A stretch of DNA of 64,000 bases from Lysobacter_I brunescens. GTDB taxonomy: Bacteria > Pseudomonadota > Gammaproteobacteria > Xanthomonadales > Xanthomonadaceae. Of this stretch, positions 25,546 to 33,480 are shown piece by piece. The DNA is taken from positions 2,604,001 to 2,668,000 of the forward strand of contig NZ_JBHTIF010000001.1 in assembly GCF_042677005.1 (NCBI RefSeq), read 5' to 3'. The translations under genes were made by a program, and so were the position numbers. Each line of letters opens with the position of its first letter. Position 1 is the stretch's first letter. Under the pieces are notes generated by a model, which ran no database searches, was not told the DNA's origin, and worked only from the letters and a program-made list of their open reading frames with translations.

Positions 25546-26028
25546 ATGATCCATCGCGCGAAGATCGATGCGCGTGTACGACTGCTTGCGACGATGGCGG
25601 CATCGTTCTGCGCCCTGGCCTGGGGGCTGCCGGTGCATGCGGCTAATCCCATGCCGCCGGATGCCCCCGGCGCCGGCAACGCGGAGCGCCGCCCGCCGCC
25701 ACCCGGCCCACCGCGCGCGGCCGACCTGCAGCGCGATCTCGGCATCACGGCAGCCCAGGCGAAGGCGGTCGCCGATGCCCTTGCGGCGCATCACGCGCAG
25801 ATGCGCCAGCTGGACGAGGACGCCCGTGACCAGCGCCAGGCACTGCGCGCCCGCACCGACGCGCAGCTGAAGACGATGCTCGGCGAGGCCGGTTTCCAGC
25901 GTTTCCAGGCCTGGCGTGCCGAACATCGGCCGCCGCACGGGCAGAATGGCGGGGCCGCTGGCGGGCCGCACCGTGGCCGTCGTCCGCCACCGCATGGGGG
26001 CGCACTTCCTCCGCCGGGCGAGGAGTGA
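25546..26028 (+). CDS. Spy/CpxP-like periplasmic protein
   Basis: 160 aa with a signal peptide (MIHRAKIDARVRLLATMAASFCALAWGLPVHA). After a Pro-rich stretch, residues about 55-120 form charged helices with an LTxxQ-type pattern: LQRDLGITAAQAKAVADALAAHHAQMRQLDEDARDQ and LKTMLGEAGFQRFQAWRAEH. The tail is Pro/Gly/His/Arg-rich (PPHGQNGG...RRPPPHGG), with some metal-binding potential. Family members are periplasmic chaperones or stress sensors. The ATG has a strong ribosome site (GGGAGGCGCC). Divergent from the BaeSR-like pair, so probably their target, and 3 bases before the di-heme gene. Confidence 0.7.
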   Translation: MIHRAKIDARVRLLATMAASFCALAWGLPVHAANPMPPDAPGAGNAERRPPPPGPPRAADLQRDLGITAAQAKAVADALAAHHAQMRQLDEDARDQRQALRARTDAQLKTMLGEAGFQRFQAWRAEHRPPHGQNGGAAGGPHRGRRPPPHGGALPPPGEE

Positions 26029-26031
26029 GCC

Positions 26032-27321
26032 ATGCGCATCGGATCCCGTCCTCTGCACGTCGCCATCCTCGCCGCCACGGTGTTGGCCGCCACCGGCATC
26101 CTCGTGCAGCCGGCGCTGTCGGCGTCCGATCGCAACCGCCCCAATGCAGGCCGTGTGCCGTTCAAGCGCCCTGCGGTGCGCCCGTTCACGCGGCCCGTGT
26201 CGTCACTGCCCGAGCTGACGCCCGACACCGTGTTCGGTGCGCCGCTCGCCGGCCTGACCGACGAGCAGCTGGCGGCGTTCAACACCGGTCTGGCGGCCTT
26301 CAACGTCGCCGAGACACCCGCATCCGGCCTCGGCCCGATCATGAACAACCGTTCCTGCATCGCCTGCCACGGCCAAGCGGCGGCGGGCGGCGGGTCGCCG
26401 ATCCGCGTGACCCGCTTCGGCCGCACGGTCAACGGTGTGTTCGATCCGATGGGCGCGCTCGGCGGCTCGCTGCTGCAGCAGAACTCGATCGATCCGCGCA
26501 TCCTCGAAACCATTCCGGCGGAGGCTACGACCCGCGCGCCGCGCCAGTCGACGCCGCTGTTCGGCATGGGCCTGGTCGAGGCGATCCCGGAAAGCGTGAT
26601 CCTCTCCAACGCCGAACAGCAGCGCGCCCTCGGCCTCAATGGCGTGCCGTCGCTGGTGACCGACCCGGCCAGCGGCCAGGTGCGCATCGGCCGCTTCGGC
26701 TGGAAGGCGCAGCACGCCTCGGTGCTGGCGTTCTCGGCCGATGCGTACACCAACGAAATGGGCATCACCAACCGCCTGTTCCCGCAGGAGAACGCGCCGA
26801 ACGGCAACGCCGCGCTGCTTGCCCAGTTCGATCGCATCGCCGATCCCGAGGATCGGCCCGACCCGGTCAGCGGCAAGGCCGACTTCGAGTTCGTCGCGGA
26901 TTTCATGCGCTTCCTCGGCCCGCCGCCGGTGCGCGTGCTCACGCCGTCCGCGCTGCAGGGCAAGGTGCTGTTCGACCAGGTGCGCTGCAGCGGGTGCCAT
27001 ACGCCGCAGATGATGACCGGGGCGAACACGGTGGCGGCGCTGAACTTCAAGCCGGTGCGCCTGTACTCGGACCTGCTGCTGCACGACATGGGCGCGCTCG
27101 GCGACGGCATTGCCGACGGTACCGCCGGCCCGCGCGACATGAAGACCGCGCCGCTGTGGGGCCTGCGCGCCAGCGGCCCGTACCTGCACGACGGCCGCGC
27201 GACCACGGTCGACCAGGCCATCCAGCAGCACGACGGCGAAGCGGCGGCATCGCGCGACGCCTATCGTGCGCTGGACGCGACCGCGCGCCAGCAGCTGCTG
27301 GATTTCCTCGATTCGATCTGA
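26032..27321 (+). CDS. Di-heme oxidoreductase (DHOR family, putative thiol oxidoreductase/peroxidase)
   Basis: 429 aa with a signal peptide (about 1-29). Two c-type heme sites are visible: CIACH (C109, C112, H113) and CSGCH (C319, C322, H323). Between them are repeated AxxFGxG-like stretches typical of the DHOR family (LFGMGLVEAIPESVILS; FGWKAQHASVLAFSADAYTNEMGITN). At the end is PLWGLRASGPYLHDGRATTVDQAIQQHDGEA, the usual methionine/histidine-ligand region of peroxidase-like cytochromes. Likely periplasmic electron transfer or peroxide reduction; the donor is unknown. It is co-transcribed with the Spy-like gene (3-base gap) and ends at a strong terminator. Confidence 0.88.
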   Translation: MRIGSRPLHVAILAATVLAATGILVQPALSASDRNRPNAGRVPFKRPAVRPFTRPVSSLPELTPDTVFGAPLAGLTDEQLAAFNTGLAAFNVAETPASGLGPIMNNRSCIACHGQAAAGGGSPIRVTRFGRTVNGVFDPMGALGGSLLQQNSIDPRILETIPAEATTRAPRQSTPLFGMGLVEAIPESVILSNAEQQRALGLNGVPSLVTDPASGQVRIGRFGWKAQHASVLAFSADAYTNEMGITNRLFPQENAPNGNAALLAQFDRIADPEDRPDPVSGKADFEFVADFMRFLGPPPVRVLTPSALQGKVLFDQVRCSGCHTPQMMTGANTVAALNFKPVRLYSDLLLHDMGALGDGIADGTAGPRDMKTAPLWGLRASGPYLHDGRATTVDQAIQQHDGEAAASRDAYRALDATARQQLLDFLDSI

Positions 27322-27340
27322 TCGTTCGAGGCAGGAAAGG

Positions 27341-27367
27341 AAAAAGCCCGGGAAACCCGGGCTTTTT
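27341..27367. terminator. Bidirectional rho-independent terminator
   Basis: AAAAAGCCCGGG-AAA-CCCGGGCTTTTT: a 12-base perfect stem with a 3-base loop, with A-tract and T-tract on both sides. It serves the di-heme gene (+) and the class III aminotransferase (-), which converge here. Confidence 0.95.
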
Positions 27368-27403
27368 CGTGTGCGCGTCGCTGCGGAGGCGATCGGTTTG
27401 CGA

Positions 27404-28903
27404 TCAGGCCGCGGCGGCCTGCTGCACGCGCGGACCTTCGAGCAGGGCGCGCTTGACCATGCCGACCAGCAGGTCGAGTTCGTCTTCCTGCATCGCGAAG
27501 TGCGGGGTGAAGCGCAGCGAGTTCTCGCCGCCGTGGATCACGCCGATGCCGTGCTCGCGCATCCACTCCTCGGTCGAGCCGGTGCCGTAGCCCTTGAACT
27601 CCTTGGAGAGTTCGCAGGAGAACAGCAGGCCGGTGCCCTGGACCTTGGTGATCAGGCCCGGCAGCTCGGCCTTCAGCGCTTCGAGCTTGGCGACCGCCTG
27701 CTTGCCGCGCTCGCGGATGTTGGTGCGCAGTTCCGGGGTGAGCTGGGCGAGTACCGCACAGGCGACGTCGAGCGCCCGCGGGTTGGTGGTCATGGTGTTG
27801 CCGTAGGTGCCCTTGCGGTACAGGCCGGCGGCGCGCTCGTTCACGGCGAGCACCGACAGCGGGTACTGGCCGGCGTTGAGCGCCTTCGAATAGGTTTCCA
27901 TGTCCGGGGCTTCGACGCCCTCGAAGCCGGGGTAGTCGACGATCGACAGCACGCCGTTGGCGCGCAGGCCGGCCTGGATCGAGTCGACCAGCAGCAGGGT
28001 GCCGTGGGCCTTGGTCAGGCGGCGCGCGGCCTCGTAGAACGCGCGCGGCACCGAGCGGCCCGGGTCGCCTTCGCCCATCACCGGCTCCAGGAACATCGCC
28101 TCGATGTGCCAGCCTTCGCGCTCGGCGTCGGCGAACGCCTGCTCCAGCTGCTCGACGCTGTACGGCTCGATGGTGATGAGCTGGCCGACGTGGTGCTGGT
28201 AGCTGCCCAGGTGGGCCATGTAGGTCTTGCGGGTGCTGTCCGAGTACAGCGCCGGCAGTTCGGTGCGGCCGTGGAAGCTGCCCTTGACCGCGATGCGCTT
28301 GACCTTGCGGCCGGCGTGCGGTGCGCCCGGGTCGGTCATGAGCTTGGTGTTGATGTCGGCGATGCGGCCGGCGAGCGAGACCGATTCCGAACCCGAGTTG
28401 AGGCACAGGAACCTGTCGAAGGGGCAGCCGCCCCGGGTGTGGCCGACTTCGGCGCGGATGGCGCGCTCGAAGCGCAGCTGCGACAGGTTCGCGGTCATGA
28501 TGTTGGCCATCACCTGCGGCTTCGACATCGCATCGATCACCGCCTGCGGCGCGTGGCCGAAGCCGAGCATGCCGTAGCCGCCGGAGTCGTGCAGCACCGC
28601 GCCCTTCAGGGTCACGATCCACGGGCCGCGCGCGGTCAGCGCGACGTAGGGGTTCACGGTGTCGTTCGAGTAGAAGTTCACGAAGCCGCCCTGGATCACG
28701 ATGGCCTGGTCGGCCTCGTCGCGGTCCAGCAGTTCCGGGAACTCGTCGCGGATGCGGGCGTACTCGACGCCGGCGGCCTCGATGGCCTCCACCAGGTCGG
28801 AGTGGTTGGCGGCGAAGGCCAGCAGGGTGGCGTCGTCCAGTCCGGGGGTCCGGCGCTGGCCGCCATGGGCGCGCAGCGGGGCAAGGGTGTCGAGCAGGGC
28901 CAT
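27404..28903 (-). CDS. Class III PLP-dependent aminotransferase
   Basis: 499 aa. Fold type I, class III marks: NSGSESVSLAGRIAD (PLP-phosphate region), KGSFHGRTELP (GxHG motif), FLEPVMGEGD, LLVDSIQAG and the PLP lysine K340 in SKALNAGQYPLSVL. Substrates of this class are omega-amines, ornithine, lysine or gamma-aminobutyrate; the sequence does not decide. Start ATG 28903 has a GGAGGATCG ribosome site. It is divergent from an Lrp/AsnC regulator with a perfect palindrome in the shared promoter, which points to regulation by an amino acid, probably the substrate. Confidence 0.88.
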   Translation of the reverse strand: MALLDTLAPLRAHGGQRRTPGLDDATLLAFAANHSDLVEAIEAAGVEYARIRDEFPELLDRDEADQAIVIQGGFVNFYSNDTVNPYVALTARGPWIVTLKGAVLHDSGGYGMLGFGHAPQAVIDAMSKPQVMANIMTANLSQLRFERAIRAEVGHTRGGCPFDRFLCLNSGSESVSLAGRIADINTKLMTDPGAPHAGRKVKRIAVKGSFHGRTELPALYSDSTRKTYMAHLGSYQHHVGQLITIEPYSVEQLEQAFADAEREGWHIEAMFLEPVMGEGDPGRSVPRAFYEAARRLTKAHGTLLLVDSIQAGLRANGVLSIVDYPGFEGVEAPDMETYSKALNAGQYPLSVLAVNERAAGLYRKGTYGNTMTTNPRALDVACAVLAQLTPELRTNIRERGKQAVAKLEALKAELPGLITKVQGTGLLFSCELSKEFKGYGTGSTEEWMREHGIGVIHGGENSLRFTPHFAMQEDELDLLVGMVKRALLEGPRVQQAAAA

Positions 28904-28992
28904 GGCGATCCTCCATCTGAAAGCGGCTATCCGGCTATTATTGCCATTCTGTGGTCGTTTGACAGTTGCGGTCTGTGCGGATTTCGATGATA

Positions 28993-29011
28993 TTTCGTCG
29001 AATCGACGAAA
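28993..29011. promoter_or_regulatory. 19-base palindrome, candidate Lrp/AsnC operator
   Basis: TTTCGTCGAATCGACGAAA: 8-base perfect arms with a 3-base centre, ending 12 bases before the regulator ATG and in the 120-base divergent promoter region with the aminotransferase gene. AsnC-type regulators often bind such sites in front of their own gene, so autoregulation and control of the aminotransferase are likely. Confidence 0.7.
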
Positions 29012-29023
29012 CCGGGATGCCAA

Positions 29024-29455
29024 ATGAAGCTCACCGACACCGACCAGCAACTGCTTTCCCTGCTCCGCGAGAACGCCCGGGCGTCCACCGCCCAGATCGC
29101 GCGCCGGCTGGGCCTGTCGCGGACCACGGTGCAGAGCCGCATCGAGCGGTTGGAGCGCGAGGGGGTGATCAGCGGCTACACGGTCCGCGTCGACGAGGAG
29201 TACGAGCGCAGCTACGTGCGCGCCCACATCATGATCGCCGTGCATCCCAAGCAGATGACCACGGTGGTGAACACCCTGCGCAGCATGCCCGAGCTGCGCT
29301 CGCTGCATTCGGTCAGCGGCGGCTTCGACCTGATCGCGATCGGCGCGGTGCCGGCGGTGGGCGACATGGACGTGCTGACCGACCGCATCGGCGCCATCGA
29401 CGGCGTCGCCCGCACCACCTCGTCGATCGTGCTGTCGACCAAATTCGAACGCTGA
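29024..29455 (+). CDS. Lrp/AsnC family transcriptional regulator
   Basis: 143 aa, normal family size. An N-terminal HTH (LTDTDQQLLSLLRENARASTAQIARRLGLSRTTVQSRIERLEREGVI) and a C-terminal RAM ligand-binding domain (VRAHIMIAVHP...; HSVSGGFDLIAI). Such regulators sense amino acids and form octamers on DNA. It is divergent from the class III aminotransferase, suggesting it controls that gene, and starts just after the palindrome. queA follows 8 bases later and may be read from the same promoter. Confidence 0.93.
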   Translation: MKLTDTDQQLLSLLRENARASTAQIARRLGLSRTTVQSRIERLEREGVISGYTVRVDEEYERSYVRAHIMIAVHPKQMTTVVNTLRSMPELRSLHSVSGGFDLIAIGAVPAVGDMDVLTDRIGAIDGVARTTSSIVLSTKFER

Positions 29456-29463
29456 CCGTCCCC

Positions 29464-30543
29464 ATGAAGAAATCCGATTTCCATTTCGACCTGCCGCCCG
29501 AGCTGATCGCGCAGGCGCCGCTGGCCGAACGCTCGGCCAGCCGGCTGCTGGTGGTGCCGCCCGCGCCCGCTGCGCTGGAGGACCGCGCGATCCGCGACCT
29601 GCCGGCGCTGCTGCAGGCCGGCGACCTGCTGATCTTCAACGACACCCGGGTGATCCCGGCGCGCCTGTTCGGCCAGAAGGCCACCGGCGGGCGGGTCGAG
29701 ATCCTGATCGAGCGCCTGCTGCCGGGCAACGAGGCGCGGGCGCAGATCGGCGCCAGCAAGTCGCCCAAGCCCGGCGGCCGCATCGCGCTGGATGCTGGTG
29801 GCGAGGCCGAGGTGCTGGGCCGTGACGGCGAGTTCTACCACCTGCGCTTCCATGTCGAGGACAGCCTGGAGAGCTGGCTGCTGCACGCCGGCCGCCTGCC
29901 GCTGCCGCCGTACATCCAGCGCGAACCGGGCCGCGACGACCTGGAGCGCTACCAGACGGTGTTCGCGAAGGAAGTCGGCGCGGTCGCCGCGCCCACCGCC
30001 GGCCTGCATTTCGACGAGGGCCTGCTGCAGGCCCTGCGCGATCGCGGCGTCGAGTTCGGCCACGTCACCCTGCACGTCGGCGCCGGCACCTTCCAGCCGA
30101 TGCGCGCGGACGACGTGCGCGACCACCGCATGCACAGCGAATGGCTGAACGTCGGCGCGGAGCTGGTCGCGCAGGTGCGCCGCACCCGGGAGCGCGGCGG
30201 GCGCGTGGTCGCGGTGGGCACGACGGTGGTGCGCGCGCTGGAAAGCGCGATGCGCACGCACGACGACGGCCGCCGCGAATTGCACCCATTCGCCGGCGAA
30301 ACGCAGATCTTCATCTTCCCGGGCTACCGCATCGAAAGCGTCGACGCGCTGGTCACCAACTTCCACCTGCCGGAAAGCACGCTGCTGATGATGGTCTCCG
30401 CCTTCAGCGGCTACGACCGCATCTTCGAGGCCTACCGCCACGCGGTCGAGCAGCGCTACCGCTTCTTCAGCTACGGCGATGCGATGCTGCTGTGGCCGCA
30501 GCGATACGACGCCGACACCACTGGCGGTGCGCATGCGCCTTGA
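29464..30543 (+). CDS. queA: tRNA preQ1(34) S-adenosylmethionine ribosyltransferase-isomerase
   Basis: 359 aa. Queuosine synthesis: transfers the ribosyl part of SAM to preQ1 in tRNA. Family blocks seen: FHFDLPPELIAQAPLAERSASRLLV, LIFNDTRVIPARLFG, GAVAAPTAGLHFDEGLL, HVGAGTFQPMRADDV, and NFHLPESTLLMMVSAFSGYD. The start MKKSDFHFDLP is the canonical N-terminus; an open frame upstream is a shadow of the regulator gene. The usual partner tgt is not next but 5.7 kb away, with other genes in between. The stop overlaps the next gene by 11 bases. Confidence 0.95.
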   Translation: MKKSDFHFDLPPELIAQAPLAERSASRLLVVPPAPAALEDRAIRDLPALLQAGDLLIFNDTRVIPARLFGQKATGGRVEILIERLLPGNEARAQIGASKSPKPGGRIALDAGGEAEVLGRDGEFYHLRFHVEDSLESWLLHAGRLPLPPYIQREPGRDDLERYQTVFAKEVGAVAAPTAGLHFDEGLLQALRDRGVEFGHVTLHVGAGTFQPMRADDVRDHRMHSEWLNVGAELVAQVRRTRERGGRVVAVGTTVVRALESAMRTHDDGRRELHPFAGETQIFIFPGYRIESVDALVTNFHLPESTLLMMVSAFSGYDRIFEAYRHAVEQRYRFFSYGDAMLLWPQRYDADTTGGAHAP

Positions 30544-31141
30544 TTTCGAGGCGCTCGGCGCCGCCGAGGCCTATCGCTGGGTGATCGCCACGGTCACGCC
30601 GCGACCGATCGCCTGGGTGTCCACGCGTTCGGCCGCCGGTATCGACAACCTCGCGCCCTTCAGTTTCTTCCAGGTCGTCTGCGACGCGCCGCCGACGCTG
30701 ATGATCAGCATCGGCAACCGCCCCGACGGTGGCGAGAAGGACACCCTGCGCAACCTCCGCGAACGCGGCGAGCTGGTGATCCAGCTGGTGTCGATGGCGC
30801 AGGCGGACGCGATGAACGCGACCTCGGCGGCGCTGCCGCACGGGAGCAGCGAGTTCGCGCACTGCGGCATCGAGGCCGTGCCCGCCGAGCGCGTCGATGT
30901 CGCCCGCGTCGCCGGCGCGGCGGTGGCCTTCGAATGCCGACTGGCCTCGATCCTGCCGTATCCGGCCGAGGCGCCGAACCATCACATCGTGTTCGCCGAA
31001 GTGCTGTTCGCGCACATCGACGACGCGGTGCTGGCCGACGGTCGCCATGTCGACCCGGCCAGGCTCGACGTGATCGGCCGTCTCGGCGGCGCCGGTTATG
31101 CGACGACGCGGGATGTGTTCGCGCTCAAGCGTCCGGGCTGA
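30533..31141 (+). CDS. Flavin reductase/FMN-binding split-barrel family protein
   Basis: 202 aa. The pattern WVIATVTPRPIAWVSTRSAAGIDNLAPFSFF and DAPPTLMISIGNR are typical of flavin-reductase-like FMN-binding proteins, with the later FAEVLFAHIDDAVL and a C-terminal LGGAGYATTRDVFALKRP. The split-barrel family reduces or stores FMN; the partner is unknown. It starts inside the end of queA, so translation is coupled. Convergent with the LprI-like gene on the other strand, 6 bases apart. Confidence 0.85.
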   Translation: MRLDFEALGAAEAYRWVIATVTPRPIAWVSTRSAAGIDNLAPFSFFQVVCDAPPTLMISIGNRPDGGEKDTLRNLRERGELVIQLVSMAQADAMNATSAALPHGSSEFAHCGIEAVPAERVDVARVAGAAVAFECRLASILPYPAEAPNHHIVFAEVLFAHIDDAVLADGRHVDPARLDVIGRLGGAGYATTRDVFALKRPG

Positions 31142-31147
31142 GCCGGG

Positions 31148-32197
31148 TCAACCTTCGGACACCAGCTCGGCCAGCGCCTTGGTGCGTTCCTCGGTGAGCC
31201 AGGCCTTCCACGCATCCGCCGGCGTGCCCGGCCAGCGCAGCGTCGCGAAGCGCACCCAGGCGTCGCGATAGCGGAGCCACGCGCGCTGGGTCTGGCGCAC
31301 GCCGTCCGGACCGATGGTGCCGTAGTCCCCGAACATCCCGTCGCCGAGCCCGGCGACGAGCTTCGCCAGCGTGGCCTTGTAGGTCGCGTTCAAGGCCTTG
31401 TCGGCGCGGGCGAAATCGCCGGCCTTCTGCGTGGGGCGCTTGCCGCTCTCGAAGCGGGTCACGGCGTCGAGCAGGGCGATTTCCAGATCCTCGCGCGCGC
31501 CCACCGCGAACGCGCCGCGTGCGGTCCCGCTCATGTCGGTTTCCTCGCGGGACACCAGGTCGAAATAATCGTCGGCGGCCTTGCGCACATCCGCCCATGC
31601 CGCGCGCTGTGCGGGTGTCCATGCGGCTTGCAGCATTTGCCAGCGCTGGTTACGTTCGAATCGTGCGGCATCCGCGCTGCGCCTCGAACAGAAGCCCGCC
31701 ATCAGGCCGCTGGTGATGTCGTCGCAGATGTCCATCGCCTGCGTGTCGGTCCCTTCGGCGATGGCGTCGATGTGTTCGAGGCGCCCGTCGACTTCGGCCG
31801 GCGCGCCGCCGTATTCGCAGGCGAAGCGCTTGGCGAGCGGGAGGTTCCGCTTCACGCCCTCGCCGTTGGCGTAGAGCATCATCAGGATGCCGCTGCCGCC
31901 GAACACCTCGGATTGCGATTCCACCTGCGCGCCCGTGCCGCGCTGCCGGTAGGCGCAGTGCCGCGCGGCGACGAGGTCACGGCCTGTGCCCTTGCCGTCG
32001 CGTCCGTAGTAGAGGACTTCGGCATCGCAGTCGGCCGGCGCGCTGCCGATGTCCTGCTTCGGGATCGGGGTCTTCATCCATTGCCGGCAGACCGCGTCGT
32101 GCGGCCCGTCGTCATCGGCGAAGGCCGGCGCCGCGCATGCGAGGAACACCAGGCACGCGGAGAGGACGGGCAGGGCGGCAAGGCGGGCATGGATCAT
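31148..32197 (-). CDS. Secreted protein with C-terminal LprI-type (DUF1311) domain
   Basis: 349 aa with a signal peptide (MIHARLAALPVLSACLVFLACAAPAFADDD). The C-terminal part (about 262-345) carries the DUF1311/LprI pattern: ADKALNATYKATLAKL...GVRQTQRAWLRYRDAWVRFATLRWPG. The middle has a Sel1-like stretch (YANGEGVKRNLPLAKRFACEYG) and paired cysteines. LprI of mycobacteria is a lysozyme inhibitor, and DUF1311 proteins are otherwise poorly defined; a cell-wall protective role is possible but not shown. It is divergent from the iron-binding protein gene. Confidence 0.75.
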   Translation of the reverse strand: MIHARLAALPVLSACLVFLACAAPAFADDDGPHDAVCRQWMKTPIPKQDIGSAPADCDAEVLYYGRDGKGTGRDLVAARHCAYRQRGTGAQVESQSEVFGGSGILMMLYANGEGVKRNLPLAKRFACEYGGAPAEVDGRLEHIDAIAEGTDTQAMDICDDITSGLMAGFCSRRSADAARFERNQRWQMLQAAWTPAQRAAWADVRKAADDYFDLVSREETDMSGTARGAFAVGAREDLEIALLDAVTRFESGKRPTQKAGDFARADKALNATYKATLAKLVAGLGDGMFGDYGTIGPDGVRQTQRAWLRYRDAWVRFATLRWPGTPADAWKAWLTEERTKALAELVSEG

Positions 32198-32387
32198 GGC
32201 ATCTCGTCTCCGTGGGGTGCCGGGAGGGTGGGGCGGACGGCGCTGACATCATAGTCGCCGGACCATGGCGGTCCCGGTCGCGCTATGCCACTTGTGTCCG
32301 CAGCGTTCGCTGCGACCGCCTGTGGCGATGGCCGACGCGGCCGCACGGACTAGAATCCTCCTCCCGGGCTTCCCCCCAGCCTGCGCC

Positions 32388-33467
32388 ATGCCTGCCATGT
32401 CTCTGACTGCTGCTCCTCGTTTGCTGTCCCGCGCTTCCGCCGTCGTCGCTTCGCTGCTCGTGTCGCTCGCGTGCCTCGCGCCCGTGGCCGCTGCGCAGGC
32501 CCCTGCGCAGCCCGTAGCGAAGACGCTCAATCTCTACACCACCCGCGAGCCCGGGCTGATCCAGCCGCTGCTCGACCGCTTCACACGCGAGACCGGCATC
32601 CAGGTCAACACCGTGTTCCTGCGCGACGGCCTGCTGGAGCGTGTCAAGGCGGAAGGCGCGCGTTCGCCCGCCGACCTGCTGATGACCGCCGACAGCGGCC
32701 AGCTGATCGATCTCGTGCTCGGTGGCGTGACCCAAGGCGTGAAGTCGAAGCCGCTGGAATCGGCGATCCCGCCGCATCTGCGCGGCCGCACCGGTCACTG
32801 GTTCGCCCTGTCGCTGCGCGACCGCGTGGTCTACGCCGAGCGTTCGCTGAAACTGTCGGGCCTGCGCTACGAAGACCTGGCCAAGCCCGAATGGAAGGGC
32901 CGCATCTGCGTGCGTTCCGGCCAGCATCCCTACAACATCAGCCTGGTCGCGGCGATGATCGCGCACCAGGGCGAGGCGAAGACCGAGGCCTGGCTGCGCG
33001 GCGTCAAGGCGAACCTCGCGCGCAAGGCCACCGGCGGCGACCGCGACGTGGCCCGCGACATCCTCGCCGGCATCTGCGACATCGGTCTGGCCAACGCCTA
33101 CTACGCCGGCCGCATGAAGTCCGAGTCCCCCGGCAGCGAGCAGCGCCGCTGGGGCGATGCCATCCAGGTGGTGCGCCCGGTGTTCGCCGGCGGCGGCACC
33201 CACGTCAACATCAGCGGCGCCTCGGTGGCCCGCCATGCGCCGAACCGCGCGAATGCGGTGCGCCTGCTCGAATTCCTCGTCTCCGATGACGCCCAGCGCG
33301 TGTATGCGCAGGCCAACTACGAATCGCCGGTGAAGAAGGGCGTGGCGGTCGATCCGATCGTCGCCGGCTTCGGCCCGCTCAAGACCGATCCGCTGCCGCT
33401 GGGCGACATCGTCAAGCATCGCGCGCGCGCCAGCGTGCTGGTCGATCGCGTCGGTTTCGACCAGTGA
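32388..33467 (+). CDS. Iron(III) ABC transporter substrate-binding protein
   Basis: 359 aa with a signal peptide. Periplasmic binding protein of the FbpA/FutA family: LNLYTTREPGLIQPLLDRFTRETGIQVN at the mature N-terminus, and LANAYYAGRM, the twin-tyrosine iron-binding site of the family, near residue 240; FAGGGTHVNISGASVARHAPN follows. Start ATG 32388 or 32397 (both give the same signal). Works with the permease and ATPase directly downstream (13-base gap, then 4-base overlap). A -10-like TAGAAT lies about 35 bases before the start; no obvious Fur box was found. Confidence 0.9.
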   Translation: MPAMSLTAAPRLLSRASAVVASLLVSLACLAPVAAAQAPAQPVAKTLNLYTTREPGLIQPLLDRFTRETGIQVNTVFLRDGLLERVKAEGARSPADLLMTADSGQLIDLVLGGVTQGVKSKPLESAIPPHLRGRTGHWFALSLRDRVVYAERSLKLSGLRYEDLAKPEWKGRICVRSGQHPYNISLVAAMIAHQGEAKTEAWLRGVKANLARKATGGDRDVARDILAGICDIGLANAYYAGRMKSESPGSEQRRWGDAIQVVRPVFAGGGTHVNISGASVARHAPNRANAVRLLEFLVSDDAQRVYAQANYESPVKKGVAVDPIVAGFGPLKTDPLPLGDIVKHRARASVLVDRVGFDQ

Positions 33468-33480
33468 TGCCGCGCGCCTG

